Source of the DNA: Pseudomonadota bacterium
Lineage (GTDB): Bacteria; Pseudomonadota; Gammaproteobacteria; Steroidobacterales; Steroidobacteraceae
Reading direction: 5' to 3'
DNA length: 55,180 bases
Assembly: GCA_025356075.1 (NCBI GenBank)
Contig: JANXUT010000038.1
Span: forward strand, 1-55,180
Shown: positions 28,444 through 40,371 of the stretch, in pieces
Layout of the letters: the number at the start of each line of letters is the position of its first letter
Position numbering within the stretch: position 1 is the first letter of the stretch
The notes under the pieces: model-generated
Database searches by the model: none
What the model was told of the DNA's origin: nothing
What the model saw: only the letters and a program-made list of their open reading frames with translations
Made by a program: the position numbers and the translations under genes

Positions 28444-29133
28444 CTAGGCTTCGGCCGGGAGCGCCGCCGCCTTATGCATTCGCGCGCGGCTCTCGGCGGC
28501 GTGCGCGCGCAACAGCTGCCCCGCGCGCGCCGCATCGCGGGCCGCTATCGCCTTCACGACCGCCTTGTGTTCGGTGTTCGACACCGCGAAGCCGCCGCCA
28601 TCCTGGAGCCCGCGCAGGCGGAACAGGAGGAGCTCCTTCGTCAGGAGCCGGTAGCTCTCGGTGAGTCGGGCGTTGCCGGCGAAGTCGACCAGCAGGTCGT
28701 GGAACGTCAGGTTGAGCGTGTGGTAACGCTTGATGTCCTGCCGCCCGGTAGCCTCGTCCATCTCGGCGACCACGGCCTTGAGATCGCGAAGTTGCTCAGG
28801 CGTCGCGCGCTCGGCGACGCGTTCGCCTATCAGCTGGTCGAGCACTTCGCGAACGTCGTAGATTTCATCCGCCTCGGCGACCGAAATCTCGCGAACGAAG
28901 ACACCGCGGTGCTTCTCGGAGCGAACGAGTCGTGCTTCCTCGAGGACCCGCAGCGCCTCGCGAATGGGTCCCCGGCTGGTGCCGAAGCGGGCGGCGAGTT
29001 CGCTTTCGTTGACGCGCTGCCCGGCAGCGAGTTCGCCGCGCAGGATCAGCTGCTCGATCTCGGCGTGCACGAGCGCGGGCAACGAACTCGACTGCACAAG
29101 CTGGAGAGCGGTCGGAGCGGCGTCGTGCGCCAT
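28444..29133 (-). CDS. phnR: GntR/FCD-family regulator of phosphonate use
   Basis: The 229-residue regulator has an N-terminal winged helix (HAEIEQLILRGELAAGQRVN, ELAARFGTSRGPIREALRVLEE) and a helical FCD ligand domain with the metal-type residues DVREVLDQ, FHDLLVDFAGN and EHKAVVKAI. It is the first gene of the phnA-phnY operon. Related GntR regulators are known beside aminoethylphosphonate genes in Burkholderia. The ATG at 29133 is chosen because upstream codons would place the start inside the promoter region. A good palindrome lies about 40 to 68 bases upstream, suggesting autoregulation. The gene symbol is by analogy. Confidence 0.85.
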   Translation of the reverse strand: MAHDAAPTALQLVQSSSLPALVHAEIEQLILRGELAAGQRVNESELAARFGTSRGPIREALRVLEEARLVRSEKHRGVFVREISVAEADEIYDVREVLDQLIGERVAERATPEQLRDLKAVVAEMDEATGRQDIKRYHTLNLTFHDLLVDFAGNARLTESYRLLTKELLLFRLRGLQDGGGFAVSNTEHKAVVKAIAARDAARAGQLLRAHAAESRARMHKAAALPAEA

Positions 29134-29150
29134 CGGGCCCCCGGAATTGC

Positions 29151-29201
29151 GGTATATAAAGACTAGCACAAGTGTAAACTATTAACAATATACAGTTCAC
29201 A
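29151..29201 (-). promoter_or_regulatory. Promoter and candidate operator of the phnR-phnA-phnY operon
   Basis: TGTAAACT (29173-29180) faces AGTTCACA (29194-29201); the arms match at seven of eight positions around a 13-base centre. On the minus strand TTTACA (29178-29173) and TATACC (29156-29151) form a possible -35/-10 pair with 16 bases between them. The palindrome therefore overlaps the -35 box. The region is AT-rich against a GC-rich background. A dimeric GntR protein is the natural candidate to bind it. Confidence 0.55.
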
Positions 29202-29240
29202 GATGCGCCCAACGGAACCGGCGGGCCGGCTATCGGCGCC

Positions 29241-31290
29241 TTAGTCCCGGGAGTCGCTACTGAACGGCAACGCGGGGAGATTCCCCGCCCCGTACAGGTT
29301 GCCGTCGGGCGTGTTGGCCCAGTCGTAGCGAACCGCGACCGGAGACTCGACCGCATCGCTCCAGACGAGGGCATCGCTTCCGTCGAGTACCGCCCCGGCC
29401 GTCTCGAAGTAGCCGTCGCGGCCGGCAATGGCGAAGCCGCGCACTGCGGGATCGGCGTGGGCCGTGTGCAAGCCGGCTGGTGCATCCCGAAACCGGACGC
29501 GGATCCGCCGGCCTTCGCCGGTGAAGCTCGCGAACCTCGGTCCCCGGTCGACAACCGCATGCCCATAGGCAACTCGTTCGGCGGCGAGGACGAGGCGGGA
29601 TGCGACGTCTTGCTTGTTGGCGGGATGAATGTCGAGCAGGTCGCCGATGTCGACGGCGGTTGCCATGCCGGTTCGCGACCGTGCGAGCGCGCGGGACTGT
29701 GCTTCGCGCAGTTCCGCCCATGGCGAGTCGTTCGGCGCGCGCGCGTTGGACCCATGGCCGGCGAGTTGCACGAACAGGAATGGCAGCACCTTGCCCCACG
29801 CCCGCCGCCAGTCATCGATCAATGCGGGGAAGAGTGTTCGGTACTGTGGCGCCCGACCGACGTTGCTCTCCCCCTGGTACCAGATGACGCCTCTGATGCT
29901 GAAGCCAGTTAGCGGGGCGACCATGCCGTTGAACAGGAGCGCCGGCGCCTGCGGAAATCGTGTGCGAAATTCGGCAAGCAAGGGTGCCGGAGGCAGTGCG
30001 CCGAGATCCGGCCCGGGCGCGTAGCGCCACGGCCCCGCGAGCGGCGTGCGATGCCCGCCCACCTCGAGGTAGTAGTCTTCAGGATCGCCGAGCATGCCGA
30101 CGTAACCGTCGCCCGAGGCGTAGTCGCCCTCGAGCCTGATCGCGATGACGTTCTCACCCGCCCGCATGGCATCGCCCGGGACAGCGTAGTTGCGCTCGCT
30201 ACGCTCAACCGCCGTCGCGCCGATCTGCACGCCGTTGAAGTAGGTCGTGTCTGCCTGCAGCACCGCGCCAAGGTGGACGTGCACCTGCGCGCCGAGATCA
30301 GCGTCACGAAGCGTCACGCCGCGCCTGAACCACACGGTGCCGTCGAACCCCTTCCCGTCCTTCACGGGCCAAGGCTTCGGCTCGCTCGGCTTGGCCCAGC
30401 CGCGCACATCGAGTTCGCGCGCCGCGAACACGTTCTGGCCGTCGCTGCGCCCGCGATCTTCGCGTCCGTGGAGCGAGTACCAGGCGTCGCGTTCAATGAG
30501 GTAGCGGTCATAGGCAGCGATCGCACGCGGGTCCACCCGCGACTCGCGCGCAATCGCGTCGGCGAAGTCGGGGAACGACCCGAGGCTCGCAGCGCTCACC
30601 CACGATTCCGCCGGAGTGCCGCCCCAGGCCGCCTCGATGATGCCGAGCGGTACGTGGAGGGACTCGTGCAGCGCCCGCGCGAACAGGAAGCCGACGGCCG
30701 AGAACCTGCCAACCGATTCCGGGGTCGCCGCAACCCACCCGTCCGTCGAAATATCGGCCGCTGGCTTCAACGCGGCGTCGTGCTCGACGATGAGCAGATG
30801 CACGCGCGGCAGATTGGCCGTCGCGAGCTCCCGCTCGGCAAAGGCGACGCCGCCGAAGCTACCCTGCCGCGACCGGATATTCCATGTTCGACTGGCTGGA
30901 GGCGACCCAGACCTCGCCCACAAGCACGTTTCGCACGGTGAGCGCGTTGTGGCCGCGCACGGTGAGTGCATCCGGGCCGCCCGCGACGGCGGGCGGCAGG
31001 ACGACGGACCAGCGGCCGTCCGCGTCGGTGAGCGCCGTCCGCCGTGCGTGGCGAAACCCAACCCGCACCCGCTCACCTGACGCCGCCCATCCCCAGATCG
31101 TGAGCGGGACGGCGCGCTGCAACACCATGTTGTCGCTGATGAGGCGCGGCAGCCGAACGTCCGCGCGGATCGAGAGCGGGATCGCGAGGAGCGCGAGTGC
31201 GATGCCGACGCACGTGTTCCGGGTGCGGCGCCAGGTTGGCCCGACGCGCGCAAGCGGCCGACCGGGGTCCGACGCGCGCGAACCGCCCAT
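29241..31290 (-). pseudogene. Sialate O-acetylesterase-like carbohydrate esterase, frameshifted
   Basis: From an ATG at 31290 the frame gives a signal peptide (NTCVGIALALLAIPLSIRA), VRLPRLISDNMVLQRAVPLTIWGWA, and then the esterase serine block VGEVWVASSQSNMEYPV before a stop near 30859. The protein resumes in another frame at about 30880 (GSFGGVAFAERELATANLP), through IIEAAWGGTPAESWVS and GVIWYQGESNVGRAPQYR, to 29241. One extra base (or two lost) near 30865-30885 explains this; the restored length is about 682 residues. The family removes O-acetyl groups from sialic acids or plant glycans. It follows the GH3 gene by eight bases and is part of that operon. Confidence 0.8.
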
Positions 31291-31298
31291 CGGCCTGG

Positions 31299-33895
<2,597 letters not shown>

Positions 33896-33899
<4 letters not shown>

Positions 33900-34705
33900 T
33901 GCGTCTCCATCGACAGGACCGAAGTTTCCCGCGCCGTGACGTCCCAGCCACGCAACGCAATTTTCTCGCAGCGGTTTGCCGCCGCCGGACAGTGGATCTC
34001 GAGACGGCGAGTCTCGTGGGGAAGCAGAGTAACGTAGTTGTCGCTGTAGTAGACCGGTAGCACGCGGTTGCCGTGGGCGTCGAACGCGGTGATCTTCGCG
34101 TTGAGGACTGGCGCGGAACCGCGGTTCACGAGCGTGACCGCGATCACCGTCGCGTCATCCGGCCGGGCGCGGCGCGCCGACAACTCGACGGATTGCGGTA
34201 CTAGCTCGTTGAGACGCTGCTGGCTCGGCCGATCGAGCCCCGGCCAGTAGGAGTTCTCGGAGATGATCGCGCCGTGCCGGTCCTCGAGCGTCACCCGTAC
34301 GACGACGAGACGCTCGTGCTCGAGGATCGGTGCGATCGCGAGTTGCGAGAGCGTCGTCACGGCATTCGCTGCCGCCTCAACCCGGTCACGGCGGTCAAGC
34401 AGGGGGCGTCCATCGAGCGCCACGACGCGGGTTGTTAGCGTGAGGCCGGATTGTGCTTCACGCGTCGTGTTGACGACCGCAAGACGGTAATCCGGCAGGT
34501 CGAGCTGTGCGTGGATCGGCTCGCATGCCTTCTTCACCGCGTAGTAGGGCGCCGCCGTGGCGTAGTCGGAGCTATAGATCTGCCAGGTGTTGCTCGGCCA
34601 AGACGGATGCGTCATCCAGAGGAGCCGGCCGCTGTTCTCGGTCCACAAGTGCGCCTGGAAGCCCTCGAAGATCGCGCGGTAGGAGACGTAGTCCATCAAC
34701 TGTAG
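33896..34705 (-). pseudogene. C-terminal fragment of a GH2 glycosidase (exo-glucosaminidase/mannosidase-like)
   Basis: About 269 residues match the C-terminal third of large GH2 enzymes: MDYVSYRAIFEGFQAHLW, GRLLWMTHPSWPSNTWQIYS, YYAVKKACEPIHAQLDLPDY, then two beta-sandwich domains with VTLVNRGSAPVLNA and LLPHETRRLEIHCP. The catalytic barrel is missing. Upstream of about 34705 the frame continues only through sequence antisense to an MFS gene. The stop overlaps the GH3 start, which shows that the pair was once a normal operon. The 5' part was lost by deletion or by mis-assembly. Confidence 0.8.
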
Positions 34706-35105
34706 CGCGCTCCTCACGGTGATTCCGGCCGCTCGGCTGGCGCTCGTGGCGACGTTGTCCGCTGCGGCTCTCTGCCTCGTCGTCGCGACGACGGGAGGCA
34801 TGACCGGCGCCGTCGCCGCGATCGCGATCGGGCTCTTCAACTCGATCATGTTCCCGACGATCTTCACGCTAACGCTCGAGCGATCGACGGCCGGTGCGGC
34901 GGCGATCTCCGGGTTCCTCTGCATGTCGATCGTCGGCGGTGCGTTTCTGCCTCCGCTTGTCGGCAAGGTCGCCGAACACGCCGGCTTTGCCGCGGCGTTT
35001 GCGGTTCCGGCGATCGCTTACCTCGCGATCAGCGCCTTCGCATTCTTTGCCCATCGTGCACCGATCCAGGCGGCGCCCGTGCCGGCAGCGGAGATCGCGC
35101 ATTAG
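34704..35105 (+). pseudogene. C-terminal fragment of a GluP-type sugar MFS transporter
   Basis: About 133 residues hold the last four or so membrane segments of a glucose/galactose-type MFS permease: VAAIAIGLFNSIMFPTIFTL is nearly diagnostic, then AAISGFLCMSIVGGAFLPPL and FAVPAIAYLAISAFAFF. There is no N-terminal half; the left side is antisense to the GH2 fragment. Both genes lose their 5' parts at about 34,700, so one deletion (or a false join) explains both. The stop overlaps the likely start of the epimerase gene. Confidence 0.8.
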
Positions 35106-36300
35106 GTCAGCAGTCGGCGAGGACGAGTCACTCGAGCATGCGCGGCTCGCGGCCGTCCGTGGACGCCTGCTTGAATGGCTGACGGGTTCCGCGTGCCCGC
35201 TCTGGTCGGTTAGCGGAATTGATCCCGTGTCGGGCGGTTTCGTGGAAGCGCTCGATGCGGGCGGTAAGCCGCTTGCGTTGCCGAGACGCGTGCGCGTACA
35301 GCCGCGGCAAGCTTACTCGTTCGCCCGTGCCGCGGCCTTAGGCTGGCGCGGCGATGCTCCGGCCATCGTGCGTGCGGGCCTCGATTACCTCGTGGCGCGC
35401 TACCAGCGGCCGGACGGACTCTATCGGACGCTGATCACAGCCGACGATGGCGTTCTGGATGATTCGGCGTGGCTCTATGACCACGCATTCGTGCTGCTCG
35501 GGTACTCGGCGGCGGCCGCTTTGCTCGATGAGCGCGGTGCGTACGAGGCCCGTGCCCTCGAGTTGCTCGGCCGGATCGAGCGGACGTGGCGCCGCGACGA
35601 CGGTGCGTTCGTCTCCGGGGAGGGCGCCGGCGAGGCGCGGGACGCGAATCCCCACATGCATCTCCTCGAAGCGAGCCTCGCCTGGGCCGCGATCGGTCGC
35701 GACCCGGGGTGGGCGGAGCGCGCGGAATTCATCGCGACGCTCGCGCTCGAGCGATTCACGGATCCGCGTACCGGCGCGCTCACCGAATCTTTCACGCCCG
35801 ACTGGAAGCCCGCGCCGACGGACGCCGGTCGTCGCGTCGAGCCAGGCCACCAGTACGAGTGGGCGTGGCTGTTGCTCCGCTGCGACCGTACCGATCGGCC
35901 GGAGCGGCGCGCCGGCGCGCTGCACCTGATCGACGTCGCCGAGCGGGCCGGTGTCCACGGCGGTCTCGCCGTGAATGCGCTCGATTCGGCGCTCGAGGTC
36001 CGGGACCCCAATGCGCGCCTGTGGCCGCAGACGGAGCGCCTGAAGGCGGCGCTGCTTGCCGAATCGCTGACCGGCTTGCCGAGGTACGCCACCATCGCCG
36101 CGAGCGCCGCCTCGGAACTCATGAAGTACCTCGACACGGACGTGCCGGGTGTCTGGTTCGATGAGCGGCTACCGGACGGACAGTTCCGGATAACGCCTGC
36201 GCCGGCGAGCACGCTGTACCACCTGATCGGCGCGGTGGAAGCGCTCTGCCGCGGGCGACGGGTGGCGGGACCTGTCGCCGGGGCTAGCCGCGGCTGCTGA
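35101..36300 (+). CDS. AGE-family epimerase/isomerase
   Basis: The protein of about 399 residues is an alpha/alpha-barrel of the N-acylglucosamine 2-epimerase family: CPLWSVSGIDPVSGGFVEALD, RVRVQPRQAYSFARAAALGW, DDSAWLYDHAFVLLGYS, NPHMHLLEASLAWA, EPGHQYEWAWLLLR and a closing TLYHLIGAVEAL. The RxxQ, H and HxxE residues of the active site are present. Members interconvert mannose/glucose/fructose or N-acetylglucosamine/N-acetylmannosamine. No ATG or nearby GTG/TTG fits the start. An ATT at 35101, seven bases after GGAG and overlapping the MFS stop, is the best-placed codon; a GTG at 35056 is the alternative. Confidence 0.85.
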   Translation: MRSAVGEDESLEHARLAAVRGRLLEWLTGSACPLWSVSGIDPVSGGFVEALDAGGKPLALPRRVRVQPRQAYSFARAAALGWRGDAPAIVRAGLDYLVARYQRPDGLYRTLITADDGVLDDSAWLYDHAFVLLGYSAAAALLDERGAYEARALELLGRIERTWRRDDGAFVSGEGAGEARDANPHMHLLEASLAWAAIGRDPGWAERAEFIATLALERFTDPRTGALTESFTPDWKPAPTDAGRRVEPGHQYEWAWLLLRCDRTDRPERRAGALHLIDVAERAGVHGGLAVNALDSALEVRDPNARLWPQTERLKAALLAESLTGLPRYATIAASAASELMKYLDTDVPGVWFDERLPDGQFRITPAPASTLYHLIGAVEALCRGRRVAGPVAGASRGC

Positions 36301-36326
36301 GGCGAGACGCTCTGGTGTCTCGCCTC
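36299..36326. terminator. Bidirectional terminator-like hairpin
   Basis: GAGGCGAGAC (36299-36308) and GTCTCGCCTC (36317-36326) form a perfect 10-bp stem with an eight-base loop, exactly between the convergent epimerase and D-aminoacylase genes. There is no long T run on either side. Confidence 0.6.
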
Positions 36327-36339
36327 GCCGGGCGGGTAC

Positions 36340-37857
36340 TCAACCCGCGGGGCGGGAGTGCCGGAGGACCCGGCCCGGGCGTCGGCCGGTGACCTTGCCC
36401 TCGTCGATGACCCATTCGCCCGACACCATGACCGCGGGGATGCCAACGGGCGGTGCTTCCGGCTGCTCGATCGTCGAGCGGTCACTGACGGTCGCCGGAT
36501 CAAAGAGCACCAGGTCGGCTACGTAGCCGAGCGCAATCCGCCCGCGGTCCCTGAGGCCGAGCTGCTGCGCGGGAAGTCCAGTCATCTTGTGGATCGCGGC
36601 CGTAAGCGGCAGAGTCTTCCGCTCCCGGACGTAGCGCCCCAGGACCCGCGGGAACGCGCCCGCGCCGCGCGGATGCGCGCCGTGCAGCTCGCCGTCGCTG
36701 CAGAACATGATCTGCGGCTGCGCGATGAACCAGCTGACATCGTCCTCGCTCATCGACGTGACGATGACCTCCTCGAGATTGTCGCCGCCGTCGACTTCGG
36801 CGCTCGTCTCCCGGATCGCCCGCATGAATGCATCGGCCGGGCTCACGTGCCAGACGGCCGCGAACTGCTCGAGCGTCTTGCCGGCGAGGGCGGGGTCCGG
36901 TGCGTAGCGCGATATGCGTATCGCCCCGGGGCCGCCGTTGGCCTTCAGCGCCGCCGCCACCTTGGCGGGATTGAAATAGTCGCGGTCCGCGATCAACACG
37001 CGGATCGTCGAGTGCCAGTAGGTGTACGGGTAGACGTCGGCTTTCAAGTTGATGTGGTCGCGTCGTGCGGCGGCGAAATACGCTGGCATGCGTTTCGCGG
37101 CCTGGTGCCAGATGGAGGTGGCGCCGAGCTTGATGTGGGTAATCTCGACCGGTATCCGCGCGTCCCGGCCGATCTCGAGCACCTCGTCGAACGACTCGAA
37201 GGTCTGATCCGCCTCATCGCGCACATGGCTAATGTAGAAGCCGCCGGTCGTGGCTGCCACCTTCGAGAGCTCCACGACCTCTTCGGTGGTCGCGAAATGG
37301 CCCTGCTCGTACTCGAGGCCGGTCGACAGGCCGAATGCCCCCGCGCGCAGCTCGCTCGCGAGCAGCGTCTTCATCTTCGCGAGCTCCGCCGGCGTCGATG
37401 CCCGGTAGAGATCCTTTCCCATCACCTGTTCGCGCAGCGTCGCATGCCCGATCATGCTCGCGACGTTGATCGCCGCCGGCGTCGCCTCGAGGCTCCGGAA
37501 GTAGCCGGCCAGCGGGTAGTCCGACTCGCCGTCCTGGCCGACGAAGATCGTCGTCACGCCCTGGCGCGACACGGTCGCGGCGTCGAGATCCTTGAGGAGC
37601 CCGCGATTGCCATGGCTGTGCATGTCGATGAAGCCGGGCGCGAGCGCGAGGCCGTGGCCGTCGCGGATCGTCTCACCGGCGGACGGGGCGAGGTGCGCCG
37701 CCACCGCCACGATCCGGTCGCCGTGGATCCTTACTTCCGCTGCCTTGCCGGGAGTACCGGTGCCGTCGTAGACGGTCACGTGCGTCAGCAGGATGTCTGC
37801 CGCCTGCGCGTTCGTGGCGGCGAGGAGGAAGCCGGCGAGCACGGCTGAATAGCGCAT
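36340..37857 (-). CDS. Exported N-acyl-D-amino-acid deacylase (D-aminoacylase) family amidohydrolase
   Basis: The 505-residue protein has a signal peptide (VLAGFLLAATNAQA) and then the amidohydrolase pattern: VTVYDGTGTPG, LAPGFIDMHSHGN with the first metal motif, GVTTIFVGQDGESDYPL, GLSTGLEYEQG, FYISHVRDE, VEITHIKLG and late SDGELHGAHPRGAGAFPRVLG. The end LGYVADLVLFDP is typical of family III amidohydrolases. It would hydrolyse N-acyl-D-amino acids, perhaps during peptidoglycan or D-peptide use in the periplasm. The start at 37857 gives a clean signal peptide. It probably has its own promoter in the 122 bases before the EamA gene stop. Confidence 0.9.
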   Translation of the reverse strand: MRYSAVLAGFLLAATNAQAADILLTHVTVYDGTGTPGKAAEVRIHGDRIVAVAAHLAPSAGETIRDGHGLALAPGFIDMHSHGNRGLLKDLDAATVSRQGVTTIFVGQDGESDYPLAGYFRSLEATPAAINVASMIGHATLREQVMGKDLYRASTPAELAKMKTLLASELRAGAFGLSTGLEYEQGHFATTEEVVELSKVAATTGGFYISHVRDEADQTFESFDEVLEIGRDARIPVEITHIKLGATSIWHQAAKRMPAYFAAARRDHINLKADVYPYTYWHSTIRVLIADRDYFNPAKVAAALKANGGPGAIRISRYAPDPALAGKTLEQFAAVWHVSPADAFMRAIRETSAEVDGGDNLEEVIVTSMSEDDVSWFIAQPQIMFCSDGELHGAHPRGAGAFPRVLGRYVRERKTLPLTAAIHKMTGLPAQQLGLRDRGRIALGYVADLVLFDPATVSDRSTIEQPEAPPVGIPAVMVSGEWVIDEGKVTGRRPGRVLRHSRPAG

Positions 37858-37979
37858 CTTGATCGTCCCGTATGAGCAACTGCCGGAGTCTACACACCCG
37901 CGCGCGGGCAGGGGATGCCGGGCCTTCCGGCGGGGCTCGGCTCGCGGACGTGCTCCGGCGCGCGGCGGTGTCCTGCGGG

Positions 37980-38900
37980 TCACGCCGAGCGCTGCAGCAG
38001 CTGGCGGGCGTTGACGAGGAGGATGCCCGCGAGCACGAGAAGGGCGCCCAACGCAAAGCGCGGGTCGATCGGATCGCCGAGCAGGAGCGCGCCAAAGAGC
38101 ACCCCGAACAACGGCGTCAGCAGCGACAGCATCATGAGGCGCGAGGTAAGGTAGCGCCGCAGCAGCCAGTACCACGCGAGGTAGCTGCCGATAGCAATGA
38201 ACAGCGTCTGGAACACGAGCGAGAGCACGGCGGCGGGGGAAACGACGAATCGCGCCTGGCCGGTCCCGGCCGCGAATATCATCAGCACGACCGCCGCCGC
38301 ACCCACCTGGTAGAAGACGGCCTTGATCGTCGTCGCGTTGCCGACCCTGCCGCGCCGCAGCACGACGTTGGTCAGTCCCCAGCTGATGCCGCCGCACAGC
38401 GCCAGGAAGTCGCCGGTGACGATCTCCCCGACCGGCCGGCCGGCGGGGCCGATGAATGCGACGACGATACCGAGGAACGCGACCGCGATGCCCGCCCACT
38501 GCAGGCGCCGCAAGCGCTCCTCGGGCAGGAACTGAAGGCCGAGCGCCGTGAAGATCGGCGCCGAGTAGAGGAAGACGACGGTGTGTGCGGCGGTCGTGTG
38601 GGCGAGCGCCTCGCCCACCAGGACGAACTCGAGCGAGAACATCGCCCCGAGCGCAAGGCCGCTTCGCAACGTGCCGTCAGCGAGTGCCCGGGGTCCCTCG
38701 CGAACGAGCAGCCACACGCCGAAGAAGATCGCGGAGCATGTAAATCGTATCGCCAGCTGCATCGTGGGCGCGACATCGCCGACGACCACCTTGATCGCGA
38801 CCTGTTGCGCCCCCCAGATCACGCAGAGCGCGAGGACGATCAGCACCGCCCGTAGATCGAGCGGACGCCGGGTCGGTGGGACGGGCGCGGGCGGACTCAA
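37980..38900 (-). CDS. EamA/DMT family transporter
   Basis: A protein of about 306 residues with ten hydrophobic helices in two EamA repeats (VLIVLALCVIWGAQQVAIKV in repeat one, DFLALCGGISWGLTNVVLRR in repeat two). Family members export or import metabolites; the substrate is unknown. The start is uncertain: a TTG at 38900 gives a short tail before helix one and normal length, while an in-frame extension to 39071 adds an arginine-rich segment that looks non-coding. It is divergent from the persulfide dioxygenase gene. Confidence 0.85.
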   Translation of the reverse strand: MSPPAPVPPTRRPLDLRAVLIVLALCVIWGAQQVAIKVVVGDVAPTMQLAIRFTCSAIFFGVWLLVREGPRALADGTLRSGLALGAMFSLEFVLVGEALAHTTAAHTVVFLYSAPIFTALGLQFLPEERLRRLQWAGIAVAFLGIVVAFIGPAGRPVGEIVTGDFLALCGGISWGLTNVVLRRGRVGNATTIKAVFYQVGAAAVVLMIFAAGTGQARFVVSPAAVLSLVFQTLFIAIGSYLAWYWLLRRYLTSRLMMLSLLTPLFGVLFGALLLGDPIDPRFALGALLVLAGILLVNARQLLQRSA

Positions 38901-39168
38901 GGACGCCGGGCTGCCGGCGGCAGTCGAGCGCGACGAAGTGCTTCGCTCGCGCGGGCGGACGCGTCGCGGAGGACGCCGGGCTGACAAGCGGAAACCACCG
39001 CGGAATTCTACACGGTCGGCTCGCCAGACCCTGCGGTCGGCTGCTGCTTCTGTCGGATTGCGGACTGCCATTTCATCATATGGGAGCGCGAGCCCGCGTG
39101 GCCCACGTTGCCGAGTTCGCCGCGAGGGCCGACAATGCCGGCGCGCGCATCCGGCAGGAGTGACCCCC
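38901..39168. promoter_or_regulatory. Divergent intergenic region with a 13-base direct repeat
   Basis: About 270 bases between divergent starts. GGACGCCGGGCTG occurs at 38901-38913 and again at 38971-38983, 70 bases apart. No clear promoter boxes are visible. AGGAG at 39156-39160 serves the dioxygenase start at 39169. Confidence 0.3.
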
Positions 39169-40230
39169 GTGATCTTTCGCCAGCTGTTCGATCCGGCGTC
39201 CTCGACCTACAGCTACCTCTTCGGTGATGAGGCGAGCGGCGAGGCGATTCTCGTCGACTCCGTCCTCGAGAACTGGCAGCGCGATGCGGCGCTCGCGCGC
39301 GAGCTCGGCTTGCGGCTCGTTGCCGCGATCGAGACCCACGTGCACGCGGATCACGTGACGGGGGCCTGGTGGCTCAAGCGGGAATTCGGCTGTGCAATCG
39401 CCTTCGGCGCCGACTCGGGCGTCGAGGGCGCGGACCGGCTCATCCATCACGGCGATCGCATCGCCTGCGGTGACCGGTCGCTTCGCGCGCGCGCGACGCC
39501 GGGCCACACGCGGGGCTGCATGACCTATGTCCTCGACGATGAGAGTGCGGCACTCACGGGCGACTGCCTGCTCATCCGCGGTACCGGGCGGACGGACTTC
39601 CAGGGTGGCGATTCGGCCGCGATGTTCCGATCCGTGCATGCGCAGATCTTCTCACTGCCACCCGCGTGCCGCCTCTACCCCGCACACGACTATCGCGGCC
39701 TCACTGTCAGCAGCGTCGCCGAGGAGCGCCGCTGTAACCCGCGAATCGGTGACGGGGTGGGTCCGGGCGATTTTGCAGGGTACATGAAGAACCTCAACCT
39801 GCCGCACCCGAAGCTCCTCGAGGTCGCGGTGCCGGCGAACCTGCGCTGCGGGCGCCCGGCGGATGACACGCCGACGCCGCTGCGACCGGAGTGGGCACCG
39901 GTCCGGTTCACGCTCGCCGGGGTCTGGGAACTCGAGCCCGCGGCATTCACCGACGCGGTGAGTGGCGTGCAGCTCGTCGATGTCCGGGAGCCGGAGGAAT
40001 TCTCGGGGCCGCTCGGCCGCATCAAGGGCTCGACGTTGATACCCCTCGAGCAGCTGACCGCGCGATCGGGCGAGCTGTCCCGCGATCGGCCGATCGTCAC
40101 GATTTGCCGCAGCGGCGCCCGCTCGGCGCAGGCGGCGGTGCTGCTGCAGAAGGCCGGATTCCAGAGGGTGGCGAACCTGGCCGGTGGAATCTTGCGCTGG
40201 ACCGCTGAAGGCCAGCCGGTCGAGCACTAA
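39169..40230 (+). CDS. Persulfide dioxygenase-rhodanese fusion
   Basis: The 353-residue protein starts MIFRQLFDPASSTYSYLF, as ETHE1-type persulfide dioxygenases do. The MBL-fold domain has ETHVHADHVTGAWWLK, ATPGHTRGCMTYVL and SAALTGDCLLI, giving the mononuclear iron ligands. A rhodanese domain (about 245-350) has LVDVREPEEF and the active cysteine in TICRSGARSAQAA. Such fusions oxidise glutathione persulfide to sulfite and pass sulfane sulfur on to thiosulfate, so they detoxify sulfide-derived persulfides. The GTG at 39169 is preferred because AGGAG is eight bases upstream and the product begins as the family does. No sulfide:quinone oxidoreductase gene is in the window. Confidence 0.93.
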   Translation: MIFRQLFDPASSTYSYLFGDEASGEAILVDSVLENWQRDAALARELGLRLVAAIETHVHADHVTGAWWLKREFGCAIAFGADSGVEGADRLIHHGDRIACGDRSLRARATPGHTRGCMTYVLDDESAALTGDCLLIRGTGRTDFQGGDSAAMFRSVHAQIFSLPPACRLYPAHDYRGLTVSSVAEERRCNPRIGDGVGPGDFAGYMKNLNLPHPKLLEVAVPANLRCGRPADDTPTPLRPEWAPVRFTLAGVWELEPAAFTDAVSGVQLVDVREPEEFSGPLGRIKGSTLIPLEQLTARSGELSRDRPIVTICRSGARSAQAAVLLQKAGFQRVANLAGGILRWTAEGQPVEH

Positions 40231-40371
40231 AGTCGCCGAAAAGAGGAGCTGGATCGTCGCGGCCTTGCGGCGGCCCGGTGCGCGGAAGTTCTTCATGAGG
40301 ATGCCGCGTCTCCGCGACCGTCCGATCGGACAACGGCGCAAGGCAACTCGGACGGCGGGCGAGGCGAGGCG

